Below are positions 36,830-45,127 of a stretch of DNA of 64,000 bases, in pieces. The translations under genes were made by a program, and so were the position numbers. Below the pieces are notes generated by a model. It was not told where the DNA came from. It did not search any database and saw only the letters and a list, made by a program, of their open reading frames with translations. Source of the DNA: Chloroflexota bacterium (GTDB taxonomy: Bacteria > Chloroflexota > Anaerolineae > UBA4142 > SHND01); NCBI GenBank assembly GCA_004295045.1, contig SHND01000030.1, positions 206,903 through 270,902 on the forward strand. Reading direction: 5' to 3'. Position 1 is the stretch's first letter. Each line of letters starts with the position of its first letter.

Positions 36830-36959
36830 GCCCAACAAAGCGTGCACCTGACGCTGGGGATTCTGCGCACATCTCAGGCAGTTTTCTACGCCTTAGCATT
36901 TTTCTGTTCGGACGGCGTTCCGCCGTCCGCCCCAGCGCCACTAACGCAGGTCGTTGGGC
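36830..36959 (+). repeat. attC-like recombination site 1 (integron cassette end)
   Basis: 130 bp bounded by GCCCAAC (36830-36836, fits R'' RYYYAAC) and GTTGGGC (36953-36959, fits R' GTTRRRY). Inner imperfectly complementary segments, GCGTGCACCTGACGCTGGGG and CCCCAGCGCCACTAACGCAG, occupy the L''/L' position, and a small hairpin GGACGGCG/CGCCGTCC lies in the loop. Length and layout match the 57-141-bp attC range. It closes the toxin-antitoxin unit and its R' lies 35 bp ahead of the next gene, as in cassette arrays. Extrahelical bases were not computed. Confidence 0.72.
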
Positions 36960-36993
36960 AGCGCTGATTGAAAAGGGATGAAGGTCAAAAGGA

Positions 36994-37644
36994 ATGAATA
37001 AAGCAACCAGGATCAACGTAGCAACATTGGGAACAATTTTTGGAATCTCTGGGGTAAGTCATGGCTTTTTCGAGGCACTTCAAGGGAATGTACTCACGAG
37101 CGGGCTCTTTATCTTTGCTATCGGAGAAGCCCAGAAGATGTGGCCACATGGCAACGAGCCCGCATTTACACTTCTTCCCACCTATTTGCTGGCTGGCATT
37201 TCGTCCATGATTATCGGCTTTGTCATCATCATATGGTCGATCTGTTTTGTCCACAGGAAGAATGGGCCAACTGTTCTCCTGCTTCTCTTTATTATGCTTC
37301 TATTGGTTGGAGGAGGAGTCGCACAGATTTTATTCTTTCCATTCATCTGGCTCGTTTCAACTCGTATCAATCAACCACTGACTTGGTGGCGAAAGATTCT
37401 GCCAGTCGAGATTAGTAAGCCACTCGCCCGGCTATGGCCTTGGTCTTTGGTAATTAGTGCAGGATTGCTTGTCTTTGCACTGGTAACCGCCACCACCGGA
37501 TTCGTACCTGGCGTGAGGGACTCGGAAGAAATCTTATCCATTATGTTGCTTTGCCTTGGGATGGAAGCAATCGCTCTGCCTTTGACCTTCGTGAGTGGAT
37601 TTGCATACGATATTCTTTCGAAGCCAAATATCGCTAACGTGTAG
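36994..37644 (+). CDS. Hypothetical multi-pass membrane protein in a cassette
   Basis: 216 residues with about six hydrophobic helices, e.g. LLAGISSMIIGFVIIIWSIC, TVLLLLFIMLLLVGGGVAQI, WSLVISAGLLVFALVTATTG and the last around 182-205. I recognise no family and see no enzymatic motif. It is AT-rich compared with core genes, lies between two attC-like sites 35 bp downstream of the first R' core, and ends 26 bp before the second R'' core, so it has the dimensions of a single-gene integron cassette. The start is ATG 36994; a possible weak ribosome-binding site is AAAAGGA. Confidence 0.7.
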   Translation: MNKATRINVATLGTIFGISGVSHGFFEALQGNVLTSGLFIFAIGEAQKMWPHGNEPAFTLLPTYLLAGISSMIIGFVIIIWSICFVHRKNGPTVLLLLFIMLLLVGGGVAQILFFPFIWLVSTRINQPLTWWRKILPVEISKPLARLWPWSLVISAGLLVFALVTATTGFVPGVRDSEEILSIMLLCLGMEAIALPLTFVSGFAYDILSKPNIANV

Positions 37645-37670
37645 ACGTGTTGCTTTAGAATCAAGAAACT

Positions 37671-37799
37671 GCCCAACAATACGTGCAGCTGACGGTGGGG
37701 ATTCTGCGGCAATCTCAGGTAGTTTCTACGCCTTGTCATTTTTCTGGCTGGACGGTTTCGCCCTCCCCGCCCCAGCGCAGCTAACGCACCCCGTTACCT
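37671..37799 (+). repeat. attC-like recombination site 2, R' core degenerate
   Basis: Starts GCCCAAC (37671-37677) and aligns along its length with site 1: CGTGCAGCTGACGGTGGGG, GATTCTGCG, ATCTCAGG, TTTCTACGCCTTG, CATTTTTCTG, and GCCCCAGCGCAGCTAACGCA. The last core is GTTACCT (37793-37799), not GTTRRRY, and coincides with the stop codon of the phosphoribosyltransferase gene. This looks like the end of the array, where the cassette meets chromosomal DNA. Confidence 0.68.
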
Positions 37800-38435
37800 T
37801 TCCGCCTCGCTCAAAATCCGTACCACCTCTTCATCCGCCACCTGCTCAAAATCTTGATAAAAATATCCGACCGCCACAAATGGTTCCGGCGCGTCGAGTA
37901 ATTCAAGTTCGTCACATGCCGCGCGCAATTGCGGCAAGACTTGGCGCGGCGCAACGGGGACCGCGAGAATGACGCGCGTGGGATTTTGATTCTTGAGCGC
38001 GCGCAATGCCGCAAAGACAGTTGCGCCTGTCGCAATGCCATCGTCCACGAGAATTACAATTTTGTTTTGCAAACCGAGTGGCGGCTTGCCGCGCCGATAC
38101 ATTTCAAGTCGTCGCTGCATCTCGCGCATTTGCTTGGCGCGTTCATGCTCGATAAATTTTGGCGAAATGTGCAATTGCTGAATCAACTGTTGGTCGAGCA
38201 GCACCGCGCCATCGCTTGCCACCGCGCCGATGGCGAGTTCCGCGTTCATTGGCGCGCCAAGCTTGCGCGTGATGAAAACATCGAGTGGAACATCCAGCGC
38301 GCGCGCAATCTCTTGTGCTACGACGACTCCGCCGCGCGGGATGCCCAGCACATTCGCACTCGGATTGTTTTTGTAGTGCGTTAATTTCGCGGCGAGACGT
38401 TTGCCCGCGTCGCGGCGGTCGGTAAAGCAGATCAT
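37794..38435 (-). CDS. Phosphoribosyltransferase-domain protein
   Basis: 213 residues from ATG 38435 (MICFTDRRDAGKRLAAKL), chosen because this ATG overlaps the stop of the preceding membrane-protein gene. The PRPP-binding loop VILVDDGIATGATVFAAL is intact, as are LGIPRGGVVVAQEIARAL and VFITRKLGAPMNAELAIGAV, typical of a stand-alone type I PRTase subfamily of unknown substrate, often annotated as 'predicted phosphoribosyltransferase'. Its 3' end abuts attC-like site 2. Third gene of the thpR operon. Confidence 0.87.
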   Translation of the reverse strand: MICFTDRRDAGKRLAAKLTHYKNNPSANVLGIPRGGVVVAQEIARALDVPLDVFITRKLGAPMNAELAIGAVASDGAVLLDQQLIQQLHISPKFIEHERAKQMREMQRRLEMYRRGKPPLGLQNKIVILVDDGIATGATVFAALRALKNQNPTRVILAVPVAPRQVLPQLRAACDELELLDAPEPFVAVGYFYQDFEQVADEEVVRILSEAER

Positions 38436-38857
38436 GTGTTCTGTGCAGACACTCCAGTAGTTTGTGCGGACGATGTCGGTTGGGTGCGCGCCCACGCGGG
38501 GGTTTCATCGCGCCACACAAAGAAAAAGAAATAGAAGGGCATGACGAAATAGCCGAACCAGAAGATCCCAACACCAAAAAGAACGCGCAGTGTGTCAGAA
38601 GTCGTCGTGTTCTTGATGATGTGCGCCCAATAAAAAATCATCAATGCAAACATGACGCCAATGGTCAAGAGATGAAGGGGCAGCACGCACAAAAAAATTC
38701 CAAAAAAGGGCGCAGGGGGCGGCTCATTGCGCGCGGCAACAGATGCAAAGATTGTCGCGAACATTCCAAACCACAGCATGAGAAACAGAAATGGATACGC
38801 GAGCATCCACAAGGTTGCTGCACCGACGACGAGTTTTTGATTGCGCGCAAGTTTCAT
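38432..38857 (-). CDS. Small multi-pass membrane protein
   Basis: 141 residues with three or four hydrophobic helices: AATLWMLAYPFLFLMLWFGM, PFFGIFLCVLPLHLLTIGVM and TLRVLFGVGIFWFGYFVMPF, then a short charged tail. No family recognised. It overlaps both neighbours by 4 bp (thpR upstream, phosphoribosyltransferase downstream), so the three are one translational unit. Confidence 0.72.
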   Translation of the reverse strand: MKLARNQKLVVGAATLWMLAYPFLFLMLWFGMFATIFASVAARNEPPPAPFFGIFLCVLPLHLLTIGVMFALMIFYWAHIIKNTTTSDTLRVLFGVGIFWFGYFVMPFYFFFFVWRDETPAWARTQPTSSAQTTGVSAQNT

Positions 38858-39471
38858 TTTCCTGATTCCTCGCTTAATTTACTTTCAGACAAAATTGTGT
38901 AAATCGGACCGCTCGGCTGTAAATCGCTCGCAATCAAATGTACGGCGTCCGCATGAATTGTTCCAAACGTTGTTGCAGGAAAATTTTTTACAATGTTGCC
39001 AAGCGTCGCGCGCTCGTCCTGCGATGCTTCACGTTTCACGCGCCCGAGTGTGAGATGCGGCGTGAAACCGTATTTGTCGCGCGCAAAATTCAACCGCGCG
39101 GATTGCTCCTCAATCTGTCGAGCGAGCAGGGCAATGGTTTGTACTTCGCCCTCGAGTCCAACCCAGATATTGTTCGGACGACGCGTGTTTGGAAAACAGC
39201 CGAGCCCGCGCGCGGTCAGTTCAAATGGCGCAAAACGTGCAGTCACTTGCGCGAGCGCGTCTTGGAGCAGGGGAATTTGCGTGCGCTTTGAGTTACCCAA
39301 GAACTTGAGCGTGAGGTGGCTGTTTTGCGGCGCGACCCAACGGACTGCATTCTGTGCAACCAAAGAGAGACTGCACTCGTCTTGTAATTGTTTTTGCGCG
39401 CGTTTCAGTTCGCCGCGCAGCGCGTCATTCAATTCAATGGCGATAAAAAGACGCAATGATTCAGCGTTCAT
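38854..39471 (-). CDS. thpR: RNA 2',3'-cyclic phosphodiesterase (2'-5' RNA ligase family)
   Basis: 205 residues from ATG 39471 (MNAESLRLFIAIELN). Both catalytic HxT motifs are present, PQNSHLTLKFLG and FTPHLTLGRVK, about 85 residues apart, the 2H phosphoesterase arrangement. Opens 2',3'-cyclic phosphates on RNA ends. First gene of a tightly overlapping three-gene operon. Promoter close to the start codon, no ribosome-binding site. Confidence 0.92.
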   Translation of the reverse strand: MNAESLRLFIAIELNDALRGELKRAQKQLQDECSLSLVAQNAVRWVAPQNSHLTLKFLGNSKRTQIPLLQDALAQVTARFAPFELTARGLGCFPNTRRPNNIWVGLEGEVQTIALLARQIEEQSARLNFARDKYGFTPHLTLGRVKREASQDERATLGNIVKNFPATTFGTIHADAVHLIASDLQPSGPIYTILSESKLSEESGK

Positions 39472-39479
39472 TACGAAAA

Positions 39480-39488
39480 ATTGTAACA
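39480..39488 (-). promoter_or_regulatory. Extended -10 of thpR, leaderless arrangement
   Basis: On the minus strand TG-T-TACAAT, hexamer 39485-39480; only 8 nt separate it from the ATG at 39471, so the transcript should begin at or within 1-2 nt of the start codon. Confidence 0.5.
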
Positions 39489-39517
39489 CATCCAAGTCAA
39501 AATTGGGTCGCGTCGTT

Positions 39518-39545
39518 TTGCCAGAATGCCCTTTCTCGGTAAAAT
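39518..39545 (+). promoter_or_regulatory. Promoter of the PBP1A gene
   Basis: TTGCCA (39518-39523), 16-bp spacer, TAAAAT (39540-39545). Divergent from the thpR promoter. Start codon at 39627 with ribosome-binding site GAGGGT. Confidence 0.55.
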
Positions 39546-39626
39546 CATCTGCGGATGCGCCTTGCGTATCGAGTCATTGCCGCCCTGCTCCCCGCCCGCG
39601 CGATGACCATTTTTTGAGGGTAATTA

Positions 39627-42600
39627 ATGAGTTCTCGTCCGATTTACAATCGCCGCCGTCAGGCGCGCCATGAAAAAAAGCACGGCGGCAGTTGGATTCC
39701 CAAAATTCTACTTGGTGCGTTCGCACTCGTCCTCTTTGGTTCGCTCGGCGCCGTCCTCTTGACCGTCGCGTTTTCGGCTATCACCGTGATGAATGTGTAT
39801 GGTGAATACGCCAAGAACCTGCCCGAACCCGAAAAAGTTTCACAGCAAGCCGCCACGCAATTCAAGACCACGAAAATTTACGACCGCACCGGTAAGGTGC
39901 TGCTGTACGAGTTGTTCGACCCCACCGGCGGCAACCGCACGAATGTTGCGCTCGACAAAATCTCGCCCAACTTGATCAACGCGACTATTGCGCTCGAAGA
40001 CAAGACCTTTTGGACGAATGAAGGCGTAGACTATACCGGCATGGTGCGCGCGGTGTACAACATGCTGCGCGGACAGCCGCTGCAAGGCGCGTCCACGCTG
40101 ACACAGCAGTTGGTCAAAAAAGTAATCATCCCCGAACGCGAAACCAAGTCGCGCACGAATGTGGAATTAAAAATCCAAGAGACCATCATGGCGCGCGAGA
40201 TCTCGCAGAAATATTCCAAGCAGCAAATTTTGGAATGGTATCTCAACACGATTTATTACGGCAATTTCGCGTATGGGATTGAAGCGGCGAGTGAAGCGTA
40301 CTTTGGCAAACATGCCAAAGACTTGACGTTGAATGAGGCGGCAACTCTTGCGGCGATTCCGCAGTATCCCGCGCTTAATCCGCTGGACAATCCCGAAATC
40401 GCCAAGGAACGTCGTGACATTGCGCTCGACCGCATGGTTGCGGAAGGATACATCACCGAACGCCAGGCGGAGGACGCGAAAAAGCAAGACATTCAAGTTT
40501 TCCAAAAGCGTTTTGACATCAAAGCGCCGCATTTCGTTTTTTATGTGCGCCGGTACTTGGAGGACAAGTACGGACCCGATGCCGTGAACAAAGGCGGCTG
40601 GACGGTCATCACCTCGCTCGACTATGACATCCAATCCAAAGCCGAAGAGATCGCGCGCAATCAGATCGCGAAACTCACCGAAGAGAAACGCAATGTCACG
40701 AACGCGTCGGTCGTCGTCATGAAACCAACGACGGGCGAAATCAGCGCGATGGTCGGCTCGGTAGATTATTTTGATCGAGATATTGATGGGCAAGTGAACA
40801 TCGCGATTTCGGACCGGCAGCCGGGCTCTTCGTTCAAATTATTCAGTTACTTGCAAGCATTTGAAGCGGGCGCGGCAGACGGCACAAAACTTTCGCCCGC
40901 GAGTGTGGTGTACGATGTGCGGACGGCGTTTGAGGATCCGCCGAATCCACCTTACGTTCCCGAAAATTACGACCGCAAGTATCACGGACCGGTGCGTTTG
41001 CGAACCGCGCTCGCGTCCTCGTACAACATTCCCGCCGTCAAAGTGCTGGATATGGTGGGCATCAAAAATGTTTTGAATCTTGCGCATCGCATGGGCATCA
41101 CGACGCTCGACAAAAATTACGGGCTTGCCTTGACGCTCGGCGGCGGCGAAGTGAAATTGCTCGACCAGACGTACGCGTATTCTGTCGTCGCGAACGGCGG
41201 GGTGATGGCAGGACAGCCCGTCCCGCCGGAGGAACAACGCGAGGGCTTTCGTAAATTGGACCCCGTTTCCGTTCTCAAAGTGACCGATGCGGATGGCAAA
41301 GTTCTGGAAGAGTACAAACAGCCCGGCACAGAACGCGTAGTCTCCGAACAAGCTGCGTATTTGATCACGGATGTGTTGAGCGATAACAACGCGCGCGCGC
41401 CCGCGTTCGGTTTGAACAGCGTGCTGAAAATGTCGCGTCCCGCGGCGGTCAAAACGGGAACGACTTCATCGTGGCGCGACAATTGGACGCTCGGCTACAC
41501 GCCCGACTATGTAACGGGAGTTTGGGTCGGCAACGCGGACAATTCCGAGATGGAACACATTTCGGGGATTACGGGCGCCGCGCCGATTTGGCATGATGTG
41601 ATGGAGTATATTCATCGCAATCTGCCGGTGACAGAATTTGTCGAACCGCCGGACATTACGCGTATCCCGGTGTGTCTTGCCAGCGGCTTGCTGCCGACAA
41701 AGGAATGTCCGCAGGTCGTGCGCGAAGTTTTCAAAAAAGGGAATGAGCCAACACAGCCCGATAACATCTGGAAACCGTTTCGCATTTTTGTGCCGAATGG
41801 AAAACTTGCAACCGCGTTCAATCCGCCCGATCAAGTAACGACGGTGGTGTATCCGATTTATCCGCCGCAAGCAGCCGATTGGGTGAAAGAAAATAGTATC
41901 CCTCAGCCGCCCACCGAATTCGATACGACGTACGCGTCCAGTGCGGCGAACGGAGACCTCGCCATTTTCTCGCCCGCGAATTATTCCTCCGTCAAGGGCG
42001 CGGTCGAAGTACGCGGCAATGCGAAAATGGGCGATATGCGCGAATGGCGTTTGAATGTGGGCGCGGGACTCGACCCCGCTGAATGGCTGACCATCGGACA
42101 GGGTGGAGGCGGGATTGACAATGGCGTGCTGGCAACGTGGCAAACCGGCGAGAGTGGTTTGTATACGCTGCAGCTCGTCGGCATCCAGAACGATGGCACC
42201 ACGCAAACCGCGACAGCTCAAGTCACAGTTGACAATGAAGCGCCGCGCGTCGAGATCATCAATCCCTGGGATGACAAACAATACTTGATGGAAGATGATG
42301 AATGGGTGAGTGTGGATGCGGATGCGGTAGATAATCTTTCAATGGGCTATGTGGATTTTTGGGTTGACGACTCGTACTTGGGTCGGACCCAAGTTTCGCC
42401 CTTTACCTTCAAGTGGAATATCACGATGCACGACGCGCTGACGCCCACACTCAAAGCCGCCCTCGCGTTACCGGTGGACTCGCCAACTCTGCCCGTGATT
42501 TCGTATCAGGCAACGACGCGCAAGCTCGAGGATGATGGCACGACGATCAACACCATCACCGAAACGCTCGCCGCGACGATGACGAAAAAAGCGGATCGCG

Positions 42601-42857
42601 TAGTCGCAGTCTTTCCGAATGGATTTGGCATGATCATGGATTCGGGCGGCTACACGGAAACGCATCAAGTCAAGGTAAAAGCGTACGATGTCGCAGGAAA
42701 CTTTATCGAGAGTGCGAGCGTGCGGTTCCTCGTTTCGCACAAACCGAAACCGCCAACGGAACAGGGCGCGCCAACCGGCATGAATTATTTTTGGAACGAA
42801 AAGCAAAATGCTGTCCTTGACCCGGAGCGGCGTTATGGGCGAAGGAGAAATTTGTAG
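39627..42857 (+). CDS. Class A penicillin-binding protein 1A (GT51 + transpeptidase) with C-terminal Ig-like extension
   Basis: 1076 residues. A basic cytoplasmic tail, one membrane helix (about 27-58), GT51 glycosyltransferase with IALEDKTFWTNEGVDYTGMV and QGASTLTQQLVKKVI, then the transpeptidase: SxxK in SDRQPGSSFKLFSYLQ, SxN in ALASSYNIPAVKVLD, KTG in AVKTGTTSSWRDNWTLGY. After about residue 690 comes a linker and about 380 extra residues with two or more Ig/Big-like beta domains (SPANYSSVKGAVEVRGNAKM; VTVDNEAPRVEIINPWDDKQ; DAVDNLSMGYVDFWVDDSYL). Builds and cross-links peptidoglycan at the outer face of the membrane. All catalytic motifs intact. The extension may bind the cell wall or carbohydrate (inference). 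Single gene with its own promoter and terminator. Confidence 0.95.
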   Translation: MSSRPIYNRRRQARHEKKHGGSWIPKILLGAFALVLFGSLGAVLLTVAFSAITVMNVYGEYAKNLPEPEKVSQQAATQFKTTKIYDRTGKVLLYELFDPTGGNRTNVALDKISPNLINATIALEDKTFWTNEGVDYTGMVRAVYNMLRGQPLQGASTLTQQLVKKVIIPERETKSRTNVELKIQETIMAREISQKYSKQQILEWYLNTIYYGNFAYGIEAASEAYFGKHAKDLTLNEAATLAAIPQYPALNPLDNPEIAKERRDIALDRMVAEGYITERQAEDAKKQDIQVFQKRFDIKAPHFVFYVRRYLEDKYGPDAVNKGGWTVITSLDYDIQSKAEEIARNQIAKLTEEKRNVTNASVVVMKPTTGEISAMVGSVDYFDRDIDGQVNIAISDRQPGSSFKLFSYLQAFEAGAADGTKLSPASVVYDVRTAFEDPPNPPYVPENYDRKYHGPVRLRTALASSYNIPAVKVLDMVGIKNVLNLAHRMGITTLDKNYGLALTLGGGEVKLLDQTYAYSVVANGGVMAGQPVPPEEQREGFRKLDPVSVLKVTDADGKVLEEYKQPGTERVVSEQAAYLITDVLSDNNARAPAFGLNSVLKMSRPAAVKTGTTSSWRDNWTLGYTPDYVTGVWVGNADNSEMEHISGITGAAPIWHDVMEYIHRNLPVTEFVEPPDITRIPVCLASGLLPTKECPQVVREVFKKGNEPTQPDNIWKPFRIFVPNGKLATAFNPPDQVTTVVYPIYPPQAADWVKENSIPQPPTEFDTTYASSAANGDLAIFSPANYSSVKGAVEVRGNAKMGDMREWRLNVGAGLDPAEWLTIGQGGGGIDNGVLATWQTGESGLYTLQLVGIQNDGTTQTATAQVTVDNEAPRVEIINPWDDKQYLMEDDEWVSVDADAVDNLSMGYVDFWVDDSYLGRTQVSPFTFKWNITMHDALTPTLKAALALPVDSPTLPVISYQATTRKLEDDGTTINTITETLAATMTKKADRVVAVFPNGFGMIMDSGGYTETHQVKVKAYDVAGNFIESASVRFLVSHKPKPPTEQGAPTGMNYFWNEKQNAVLDPERRYGRRRNL

Positions 42858-42885
42858 GCGTCGTACTTGATGCCGGTGAATTGCG

Positions 42886-42919
42886 AAAAAGGACAGTCGG
42901 CGCTCGGCTGTCCTTTTTT
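42886..42919 (+). terminator. Rho-independent terminator after PBP1A
   Basis: AAAAAGGACAG (42886-42896) pairs with CTGTCCTTTTT (about 42908-42918), loop TCGGCGCTCGG. Confidence 0.88.
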
Positions 42920-42936
42920 GTGTCTGCGAAAGAACT

Positions 42937-42945
42937 TGCTAAAAT
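42937..42945 (+). promoter_or_regulatory. Extended -10 for the cupredoxin gene
   Basis: TGCTAAAAT at 42937-42945; the -35 (TTGTGT, 42919-42924) is weak. Leader of about 90 nt to the start at 43043. Confidence 0.45.
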
Positions 42946-43042
42946 ATTGCTTGCAGATTTGTGAAATTCGTAACCAAATACGAATAACTAAACTTTAAAT
43001 GAATCGATTCAAGGAGAGCTTGAACCGAACGGGAGGAGTATT

Positions 43043-43426
43043 ATGGTTCGTCGAATGTTTTTCTTGGTGAGTTTGTTGGTCATTGTGGCTGCGGTGATTG
43101 CAGCGTGTGGACCCGGCGGTGGTGGTGGCGCCAATCCGGCGGCAGGGCAGACCGTGACTGTGGACGGCTCCGAGTTTGCCTACACGCCGAACGAAATCAC
43201 GGCGAAACCGGGTGAACAAGTCAAAGTGAATTTCAAAAATGTTGGGACGGTGGAACACACCTTTGTCATCAAGGATTTGAATTTCAAATTGACTGCACAG
43301 CCGGGGCAAACTGTGTCGGGCACTTTTACTGCGCCGCAAGCTGCGGGCACGTATGAAATCCATTGTGACATTGCCGGACACACTGAAGCTGGAATGCACG
43401 GCAAGCTGAACGTCGTTGCGCCTTGA
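43043..43426 (+). CDS. Cupredoxin (plastocyanin-like) lipoprotein
   Basis: 127 residues. Signal peptide with lipobox VIAACGPGGGGG, glycine-rich tether, then a type I copper fold. Copper ligands appear as His in VGTVEHTFVIKD, Cys and His in YEIHCDIAGHTEAGMHG, with the following Met. Probably an anchored electron carrier of the respiratory chain outside the membrane. Ribosome-binding site GGGAGGAG. Flanked by its own extended -10 and a bidirectional terminator. Confidence 0.9.
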   Translation: MVRRMFFLVSLLVIVAAVIAACGPGGGGGANPAAGQTVTVDGSEFAYTPNEITAKPGEQVKVNFKNVGTVEHTFVIKDLNFKLTAQPGQTVSGTFTAPQAAGTYEIHCDIAGHTEAGMHGKLNVVAP

Positions 43427-43444
43427 ACAGTCAAACCAGCCGTT

Positions 43445-43485
43445 AAAAAATCGCGCGCATTGTTACAATGCGCGCGATTTTTTTC
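43445..43485. terminator. Bidirectional terminator
   Basis: AAAAAATCGCGCGCATTG - TTA - CAATGCGCGCGATTTTTTT: near-perfect stem with A-tract before and T-tract after, lying between the plus-strand cupredoxin gene and the minus-strand cyclase gene that converge here. Confidence 0.92.
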
Positions 43486-43517
43486 TAATGTTGCTGCAAG
43501 GAAAAAGATTTTTCATT

Positions 43518-45119
43518 CTACCCGACTTGCGCGAGCGGAATAGAATAAATTTGAACGCTCTGTGTTTTGCCTTTGAGCTGTACGGTATCTTGCGGCTGCA
43601 CAAGAATCCCCCCACCGAGCTCTTGGCGCGTCCTTTCGTCAATCAATATCGGTTCGCCCACAACTTTGGTATGCGCTTCGAGGCGGGCTGCGAGATTTAC
43701 CGGGTCGCCAACACACGTATACGTCGCCCGCATTTCTGTTCCTGTGTAGCCGGCGATGACGCGTCCCGACGCGATGCCGATGCCAATTTTAATCGTGTGT
43801 TTTCCAGCCGCAGCTTGTTCCTGATTGAATTCTTGAATGCGTTGCATCATATTCAATGCTGCGCGCACGGCGCGTTCGCAGTGGTCAGGGCGCGGACGCG
43901 GCGCGCCGAAAATCGCCATCAAACCATCGCCGACCATTTGATTGACGATGCCGCCTTCGGCAGCTATTGCTTGCATCACATAACCGAAATAATTGTTCAG
44001 CAAGGCAATCGTTTCGGCAGGGGCTTGCGCTTCGGCGATGGTGGTAAAGGAACGAATGTCCGAGAACATCGCCGTCGCCTCGACATATTTTCCGCCAAGC
44101 GCGAATCCTTCTGCCATCAATTCTTCAACCACTTCATCCGTCGCAAACCTCCGAAAGAGCGCGCGCTGCTGGTCGCGCAAACGTTTTTTCTCCAACGACG
44201 ACTCGATGCGCGCGTTCAATAGCACCGGATTGAACGGTTTGGGCAAATAATCCTCCGCGCCCATTTCGATGCAACGCACCACGCTGTCCAACTCGTCGAG
44301 CGCGGAAATCATGATCACCGGCAGTTCGCGCAAGGTGCGGTCTGCTTTTAACGTTTGCAAAACTTGAAAGCCGTTCAATTCGGGCATCAAAATATCGAGC
44401 AAAACCAAATCAAAATTTTGGGTGTGCGCCAACTCTAGCGCGCGTTTCCCATTGTCCGCAGCCGCAACCGTGTGTCCTTGCCGCGTGAGCCGATGAATGA
44501 GAATGTCGCGATTGATGGGATTGTCGTCCACAATCAAGATCGCGCCGCGTTCGCGCGTGGGCGCTTCGATGTTGTTGAGCGGTTTGATGCTTTCAACCGC
44601 TTGCTCAACCAATGCTTCGGCGGGCGCGAGGTCCGGATTCAGCCCCAACGCGTCCTCTTGCAAAATTGTGTATTGCACCAATTCCGAAATTGTCTGCACA
44701 AACCGCTGCGCCGCCGTGTGAATTTTTTCCAAATCGGCAATGGTGTCATGCTGTCCGCGTGCGCGCGCATCTTCAAGTAACAATTCGCTGTACCCAATCA
44801 CTGCATCGGTGGGCGTGCGGAGTTGATAGTGCAAATTTGCCGCGAGCGCTTCAATGTCGCCGTCCCATTCGCCCGCCGCGATTTTTTCATTGTCCAACAC
44901 CTCGTTCACGCGCGCGAGCAATTCTTTGCCCGCCGCGTGAATTTTTTCGAGGTCGGGCAGCAGTGCCGCGTCTGCGCGGTCTTGCGCGTCTTCGATGAGG
45001 ATTTCGCTGTATCCCAAAATCGCGTTGATGGGCGTGCGTAAATCATGGCGCAGTTTCGAGAGCTGCGCGCGGCGCGTGCGTGCGCTCGCGTCGTTGGGGG
45101 GGGGGGATTTGGCGGACAT
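43518..45119 (-). CDS. Degenerate double HisKA - receiver - class III nucleotide cyclase protein
   Basis: 533 residues. Two HisKA-like segments in tandem: SKLRHDLRTPINAILGYSE (about 21-39, His kept) and ANLHYQLRTPTDAVIGYSE (about 94-112, His replaced by Tyr), with no ATPase domain. Then a receiver (about 193-310; ILIVDDNPINRDILIHRL, Asp in LVLLDILMPELNG, Lys in YLPKPFNPVLL) and a class III cyclase (about 340-520; metal Asp in ATAMFSDIRSFTTIAEAQ and MVGDGLMAIFGAP, then CVGDPVNLAARLEAHTKVV). The output is probably cAMP, controlled by phosphorylation of the receiver from the giant kinase upstream. Last gene of the operon. A run of 10 C residues (sense strand) lies in codons 6-8. Confidence 0.87.
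   Translation of the reverse strand: MSAKSPPPNDASARTRRAQLSKLRHDLRTPINAILGYSEILIEDAQDRADAALLPDLEKIHAAGKELLARVNEVLDNEKIAAGEWDGDIEALAANLHYQLRTPTDAVIGYSELLLEDARARGQHDTIADLEKIHTAAQRFVQTISELVQYTILQEDALGLNPDLAPAEALVEQAVESIKPLNNIEAPTRERGAILIVDDNPINRDILIHRLTRQGHTVAAADNGKRALELAHTQNFDLVLLDILMPELNGFQVLQTLKADRTLRELPVIMISALDELDSVVRCIEMGAEDYLPKPFNPVLLNARIESSLEKKRLRDQQRALFRRFATDEVVEELMAEGFALGGKYVEATAMFSDIRSFTTIAEAQAPAETIALLNNYFGYVMQAIAAEGGIVNQMVGDGLMAIFGAPRPRPDHCERAVRAALNMMQRIQEFNQEQAAAGKHTIKIGIGIASGRVIAGYTGTEMRATYTCVGDPVNLAARLEAHTKVVGEPILIDERTRQELGGGILVQPQDTVQLKGKTQSVQIYSIPLAQVG
45097..45106. repeat. Homopolymer of 10 G/C near the start of the cyclase gene
   Basis: The plus strand has ten consecutive G (ten C in the coding sense), encoding prolines 6-8. 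A one-base slip would take the whole protein out of frame. A second, 9-base tract lies at 46197-46205. Confidence 0.85.
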
Positions 45120-45127
45120 GGGTTGCG

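Noticed and set aside
39027..39041. Third copy of repeat E within thpR (cttcacgtttcacg)
   Set aside because: Only about 14 bases match, and the encoded VKREAS lies in a region that can be normal for the family; too short to claim.
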